Part shown: one piece after another, positions 60,445 to 64,000 of the stretch
How positions within the stretch are numbered: the stretch's first letter is position 1
Layout of the letters: each line of letters opens with the position of its first letter
NCBI RefSeq assembly: GCF_005047595.1
Contig: NZ_SUPL01000003.1
Span: forward strand, 248,001 to 312,000
Direction: 5' to 3'
Length of the DNA: 64,000 nt
DNA from: Pontimicrobium aquaticum
GTDB taxonomy: Bacteria > Bacteroidota > Bacteroidia > Flavobacteriales > Flavobacteriaceae
The notes under the pieces: generated by a model
Databases searched by the model: none
The model's input: the letters and a program-made list of their open reading frames with translations, nothing else
Told to the model about the DNA's origin: nothing
Made by a program: the position numbers and the translations under genes

Positions 60445-61947
60445 TTACGCTCTTAAGGATTTAATGTATTGTGTTGGCGTAAGAGATAGCTGTTTTTTAA
60501 AATATTTATTAAAAGACACCTTATTGTTAAAACCAACTTCGTAGGCAACTTGAATAATACTTAAGCTATTATATTCATCTCTTTTTAGTATTTCGGTAGC
60601 TTCCTCAATTCTATATTGATTCATAAGCTCAGAAAAACTCATGTTAAAATGCTCGTTAATTACTTGAGATGTGTTATGTCTTGTTGTATTTAATTTGATT
60701 GATAATGACTCAAGATTTAAATCATTATCCAAAAACACTTTATCTTCATCAAGAAGTTTTAAAAGGTTTTCCTTTAATTCTAATGATAAAGACGACGTTA
60801 ACCCTGATTTTTTATACTTAAACAATTTCAAAGGATCTAATAATTTCATTTTTCCTTTGAAAATCTCAGGCTGTCCATAAGCTATATAAGCAACATAAAA
60901 CACTACGCTCACCATAACTACAATTTGCAAATGGAATAAAGGTTGAAAATTAACTATTCCAGTAATTCCACCTGCATATATTATATATGCGATTGTATAA
61001 ATTATATGAAGTGAGAGTAAATTTCTTTGCCAACAAAATGTATCATTGCTTTTACTATTGATAGTCTTTTTGTTTTTGCGGTACATTTTTAAAATTAAAA
61101 AAGCATAAATAGACAAAGAGAGTATTTTAACAATAATAACAGTATATGCCGCAGATTGCAATACATTTTTTCCATCAAAAAGAATATTAAACTTCTCCAA
61201 CGGAGACATCATATAATAAGGCAAAATTGATACAAAGAGAATTACAGAAGGTAATAAATGTAATGTGTCTATTAATTTAAACTTATAATTATAATTAATT
61301 CTTTTAAAATAAAAATAAAGCAATGGACCATATAAAAAAGAAAACGTTGCAGTCATTAATAATGCTTGAGGCAAATGATATTGATAATTGATTACATACA
61401 AGCTTAAATGCAAAATAAACAATGAGTTAAAAAGTACAAATAGACTAATTAAAAATGTACCCAATCTATCTACTCCTTTTTTAATATTTAAAATGATAAA
61501 AATGAAAACCCCCAAGAAGCCTGCATAAAAATAAATTATTGCCATAAAATTAAATTTTGGCAAATACTTTTCCTTAAACTCAAGATATTTATCGGTGCTA
61601 TTGATATTTGAAAATAGGTGGTCGTTTATAATGGACATGTCTGCTGTAGCACCTATATACTTTTCAATATATAGCATTGCGCTATCAACATTATTGTTAT
61701 TGGAATATTCTATCGCTAAATTCCTAAAAACTTCTATAGAATCCAACGCAGATACTCCCCTTGAGACCAATGTGGTCGAAGGGTTAAAAAAAGAAGGAAA
61801 TTCTAACAGTTTATTTTCATAGGTTTTCAATTCTACACCTTGAACAAAATTTTGCTCAAATGCAAAAGCACTTGAAAACAAAGCAAGAAAAATAATTAGA
61901 ATTAAGTCTTTTTTTGGATAAACTATATGTGATTTAAGCTTTACCAA
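60445..61947 (-). CDS. Membrane-anchored AraC-family regulator
   Basis: A 500-residue protein with an N-terminal hydrophobic signal or anchor (about 14-30, LILIIFLALFSSAFAFEQ), an extracytoplasmic part (about 31-130), about seven transmembrane segments (about 133-360) and a C-terminal AraC double helix-turn-helix (about 405-500), with LESLSIKLNTTRHNTSQVI and IIQVAYEVGFNNKVSFNKYF. Membrane topology shows it senses something outside or in the membrane and acts on DNA at the membrane. It is upstream of susC and in the same direction, so it very likely regulates susCD. The extracytoplasmic domain is not one I recognise. Confidence 0.86.
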   Translation of the reverse strand: MVKLKSHIVYPKKDLILIIFLALFSSAFAFEQNFVQGVELKTYENKLLEFPSFFNPSTTLVSRGVSALDSIEVFRNLAIEYSNNNNVDSAMLYIEKYIGATADMSIINDHLFSNINSTDKYLEFKEKYLPKFNFMAIIYFYAGFLGVFIFIILNIKKGVDRLGTFLISLFVLFNSLFILHLSLYVINYQYHLPQALLMTATFSFLYGPLLYFYFKRINYNYKFKLIDTLHLLPSVILFVSILPYYMMSPLEKFNILFDGKNVLQSAAYTVIIVKILSLSIYAFLILKMYRKNKKTINSKSNDTFCWQRNLLSLHIIYTIAYIIYAGGITGIVNFQPLFHLQIVVMVSVVFYVAYIAYGQPEIFKGKMKLLDPLKLFKYKKSGLTSSLSLELKENLLKLLDEDKVFLDNDLNLESLSIKLNTTRHNTSQVINEHFNMSFSELMNQYRIEEATEILKRDEYNSLSIIQVAYEVGFNNKVSFNKYFKKQLSLTPTQYIKSLRA

Positions 61948-62119
61948 AGTGTAATTTTTACAATTAAATATACGATATGAAGCCCAAAAACACCTACAGA
62001 AAGTAAAATCCGATAATTATTTACTTAAAATTTAGCATTATTTTAAGACATCTATCACATAAATGTCAATAATCACAAAAAAATTATGATTTGGTTTATT
62101 AGTCGTATTAATTAGCTTT

Positions 62120-63493
62120 TCATTTCACGCCATACTTATCGTATAAATACACTAAAGCTGTCATTGCTGCTGCACCAAGTTCAAGCTCGCGCTTATTAAC
62201 ATACTCAAAAGTATCGTTGGCAGCATGGTGATGATCAAAATAACGTTGTGTATCAGGACGAAGACCAGCCAACACCACATTACCATCTTTTAAAGGCCCT
62301 ATATCGGCACCACTTCCTCCTTGTACGAAGGAATGTACTAAGTAAGGTTCAAACAAAGGTTTCCAATTTAATACTTGATTAAACTCTTCGTTGCTACAAT
62401 CAAATGAAAAGCCTCTAGGCGTAAATCCACCAGAGTCACTTTCTAAAGCAAATATGTGTTTTTCTCCTTTCTGTTTAGCAATTTCGGCATATTTACGCCC
62501 TCCTCTTAGTCCATTTTCTTCATTCATAAACAGCACTACTCGTATGCTTCTTTTAGGCTTAATTCCAGAAAGTTTTAGTAATCTCAATACATCCATTGAC
62601 TGGGTACATCCAGCTCCATCATCGTGCGAGCCATCTCCTAAATCCCAAGAATCTAGGTGACCTCCAACAACAATATATTCATCTGGAAATTCACTTCCTG
62701 TAATTTCGCCAATAACATTATGTGAAAGCACATCATTATATTGTTTACAGTTTTGCTTAAAATAAAATTCAACAGTACTGTCTAATTTAAGCATGCTGCT
62801 AAGTAATTCTGCATGATTCGTACTAATTGCTGCTGCAGGAATACGCTGATTTAAAGGTGTGTTACCATAATTCATGTTTCCAGTATGCGGATAATCGTCT
62901 AAACGCAAATTCATAGATCTTACAATTACACCAACCGCTCCAAATTTACTTGCTTCTTTTGCTCCCGAACCACGTTGATCTACAGCACCACTGTATGAAT
63001 TAAACGTATTCATTAAGGTTGCTTTCATTGGGCGATTAAAAAACACTATTTTACCTTCTATGTTTTCTCGACCTAGAGTATTTAGCTCATCTAAACTATG
63101 CACCTCAATCACTTTGGCTTTTACACCAAGTGCAGGAGTAGCAACCGAGCTTCCCAAAGCACAAATATTAACTTCAATTGTTTCTCCTGAACTTGTTTCA
63201 ATATAAGCGTATTCTTTAGTACCTCTTACCCACTTTGGCACCATAACAGGTTGTAACCAAACTTTATCTAGACCTAGGTTTTCTAGTTCTTCTTTAGTCC
63301 ACTGTACAGCTCTTTCAGCATTTAGAGATCCTGAAAGTCGCGCTCCAATTTGTCTAGATAAATGGTCGAGCCATTCGTAACTTTTACCGTTAGAAAGTGA
63401 AGTATCGTATATGCTTTTTATGACTTCCTCATCTGTTTGGGAAAATGCATTAATTCCAATAAAAAATGTAAAAAGTAAGATTAATCGCTTCAT
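62120..63493 (-). CDS. Secreted M28-family metallopeptidase
   Basis: A 457-residue secreted aminopeptidase or carboxypeptidase of family M28, with two zinc ions. Signal peptide about 1-18 (ending FSQ), PA-type insert at about 125-230 (NIEGKIVFFNRPM and AVGVIVRSM), and the catalytic domain with zinc ligands and base: GGHLDSWD (about 272), SHDDGAG (about 285), NEENGLRGGRKYA (about 320), ESDSG and the final FDHHHAANDTFEYV (about 423). All ligands are present. It lies 172 bases from the AraC-type regulator gene and is a possible peptide-degrading partner of the susCD system, but that is only context. Confidence 0.92.
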   Translation of the reverse strand: MKRLILLFTFFIGINAFSQTDEEVIKSIYDTSLSNGKSYEWLDHLSRQIGARLSGSLNAERAVQWTKEELENLGLDKVWLQPVMVPKWVRGTKEYAYIETSSGETIEVNICALGSSVATPALGVKAKVIEVHSLDELNTLGRENIEGKIVFFNRPMKATLMNTFNSYSGAVDQRGSGAKEASKFGAVGVIVRSMNLRLDDYPHTGNMNYGNTPLNQRIPAAAISTNHAELLSSMLKLDSTVEFYFKQNCKQYNDVLSHNVIGEITGSEFPDEYIVVGGHLDSWDLGDGSHDDGAGCTQSMDVLRLLKLSGIKPKRSIRVVLFMNEENGLRGGRKYAEIAKQKGEKHIFALESDSGGFTPRGFSFDCSNEEFNQVLNWKPLFEPYLVHSFVQGGSGADIGPLKDGNVVLAGLRPDTQRYFDHHHAANDTFEYVNKRELELGAAAMTALVYLYDKYGVK

Positions 63494-63554
63494 AAGAGTA
63501 TTTATTTAGCATTAAAGATACTATTTTATTGACGCAAAAAAAGACAATAATCTT

Positions 63555-63584
63555 ATAAAAAAACCCAGCCGAAGCTGGATTTTA
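63555..63584 (-). terminator. Terminator after ppk2
   Basis: CCAGC (63565-63569), loop CGAA (63570-63573), GCTGG (63574-63578), with A-run on its left, read as U-tract in the ppk2 direction, and T-run on the right. A GNRA-like loop on a short GC stem. It is about 100 bases after the ppk2 stop. Confidence 0.7.
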
Positions 63585-63682
63585 AAAACAGTTATAAATT
63601 AACGTCTTAATTAAAAAATCTAACCACTAAGACACTATCTCTTAAGCTTTAGACTAAAGTTTATATGAATAGTTTAAATAAA

Positions 63683-64000
63683 CTACTCATTTTTTAGCTG
63701 TTGTTTATACAAATCTATATTTGCCTTGACCTCATCATCTAATTCTGGTTCTTTAATATCGTTATAGGTTGTTAACGTATCTAATAATATTTTGGCCACA
63801 ATATACCTTGCTGTAGGTTTATCATCAGCAGGAATGGTAAACCAAGGCGCATGTGGTTTAGAGGTTCTATTTATTGCATCTTCGTAACAGACTTGATACT
63901 TATCCCAAAGTTTACGTTCTTTTAAATCGCCTGAAGAAAACTTCCAGTTTTTTTCTTCTTTATTTAAACGCCTAAGCAAACGGTTTTTTTGTTCTTCTTT
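63683..64000 (-). CDS. Polyphosphate kinase 2 family protein, C-terminal part (runs off the right edge)
   Basis: The frame is open to base 64000 and encodes the last 105 residues: EEQKNRLLRRLNKEEKNWKF at the start, then SSGDLKERKLWDKYQ and HAPWFTIPADDKPTARYIVA, which are signatures of the PPK2 C-terminal half. PPK2 enzymes make or use polyphosphate to phosphorylate nucleotides. The Walker A part lies outside the window, so the class, nucleoside mono- or diphosphate kinase, cannot be told. A TTG near 63979 that might look like a start is internal. Confidence 0.9.
   Translation of the reverse strand, partial: KEEQKNRLLRRLNKEEKNWKFSSGDLKERKLWDKYQVCYEDAINRTSKPHAPWFTIPADDKPTARYIVAKILLDTLTTYNDIKEPELDDEVKANIDLYKQQLKNE

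Noticed and set aside
1-64000. CRISPR array, rRNA operon, prophage or transposase
   Set aside because: No regularly spaced repeats, rRNA stretches, phage structural genes or DDE/HUH transposases were seen.

Overview
The window is a piece of chromosome from a marine-type member of the Bacteroidota, most likely a Flavobacteriaceae genus; the species cannot be named from the sequence. Supporting signs are low G+C by eye, a SusC/SusD pair, a DUF2851 gene, promoters of the Bacteroidota form (TTG, about 20 bases, TAnnTTTG) and the gene order rpsU, xerC, hpf, four tRNAs, tuf, tRNA-Trp, secE, nusG, rplK, rplA, rplJ, rplL, rpoB.

Layout. Positions 1-7818 hold the minus-strand translation and transcription block: the 5' part of rpoB, four ribosomal protein genes, nusG, secE, tuf, five tRNA genes, hpf, xerC and rpsU. 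Positions 7898-14229 hold minus-strand housekeeping genes (acyl-CoA dehydrogenase, a helix-hairpin-helix membrane protein, an AGCS symporter, a K+ channel, a PspC protein, DUF2851). Positions 14264-18750 are an accessory island: two single-gene modules with the same palindromic promoter and gene-flanking inverted repeats, on either side of a lipoprotein amidase. Positions 18760-27307 carry a cysteine synthase-type enzyme, a LolC/E-type permease and a divergent NamZ plus beta-lactamase-fold pair likely acting on peptidoglycan, then a sterol desaturase family protein, a cysteine-cluster protein and a methyltransferase. Positions 27502-32299 encode an outer-membrane barrel and a 1000-residue TPR protein. 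Positions 32541-43705 run from ftsE into a surface-polysaccharide cluster: four glycosyltransferases, two flippases, FdtA- and FdtB-like sugar enzymes, a PhyH-type oxygenase and a FemAB-like transferase. typA, kdsA and several secreted proteins follow. Positions 51093-55092 are a membrane-protein operon with its own winged-helix regulator and two copies of a likely operator. Positions 55843-61947 are SusD, SusC and a membrane-anchored AraC regulator; an M28 peptidase and the 3' part of a PPK2 gene end the window.

Most unusual points: the cassette-like modules, one of which encodes an orphan PLD nuclease with four helicase-associated-type repeats; fragments of an interspersed palindromic element inserted in frame in the namZ gene; a FemAB-like gene with no usable ATG, GTG or TTG before its conserved N terminus (ATT is the best start); an apparent autoregulatory operator shared by two promoter regions; and a DUF1361 gene broken by deletion and frameshift. 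No CRISPR array, rRNA, transposase or integron integrase was seen. No gap between genes exceeds 300 bases.
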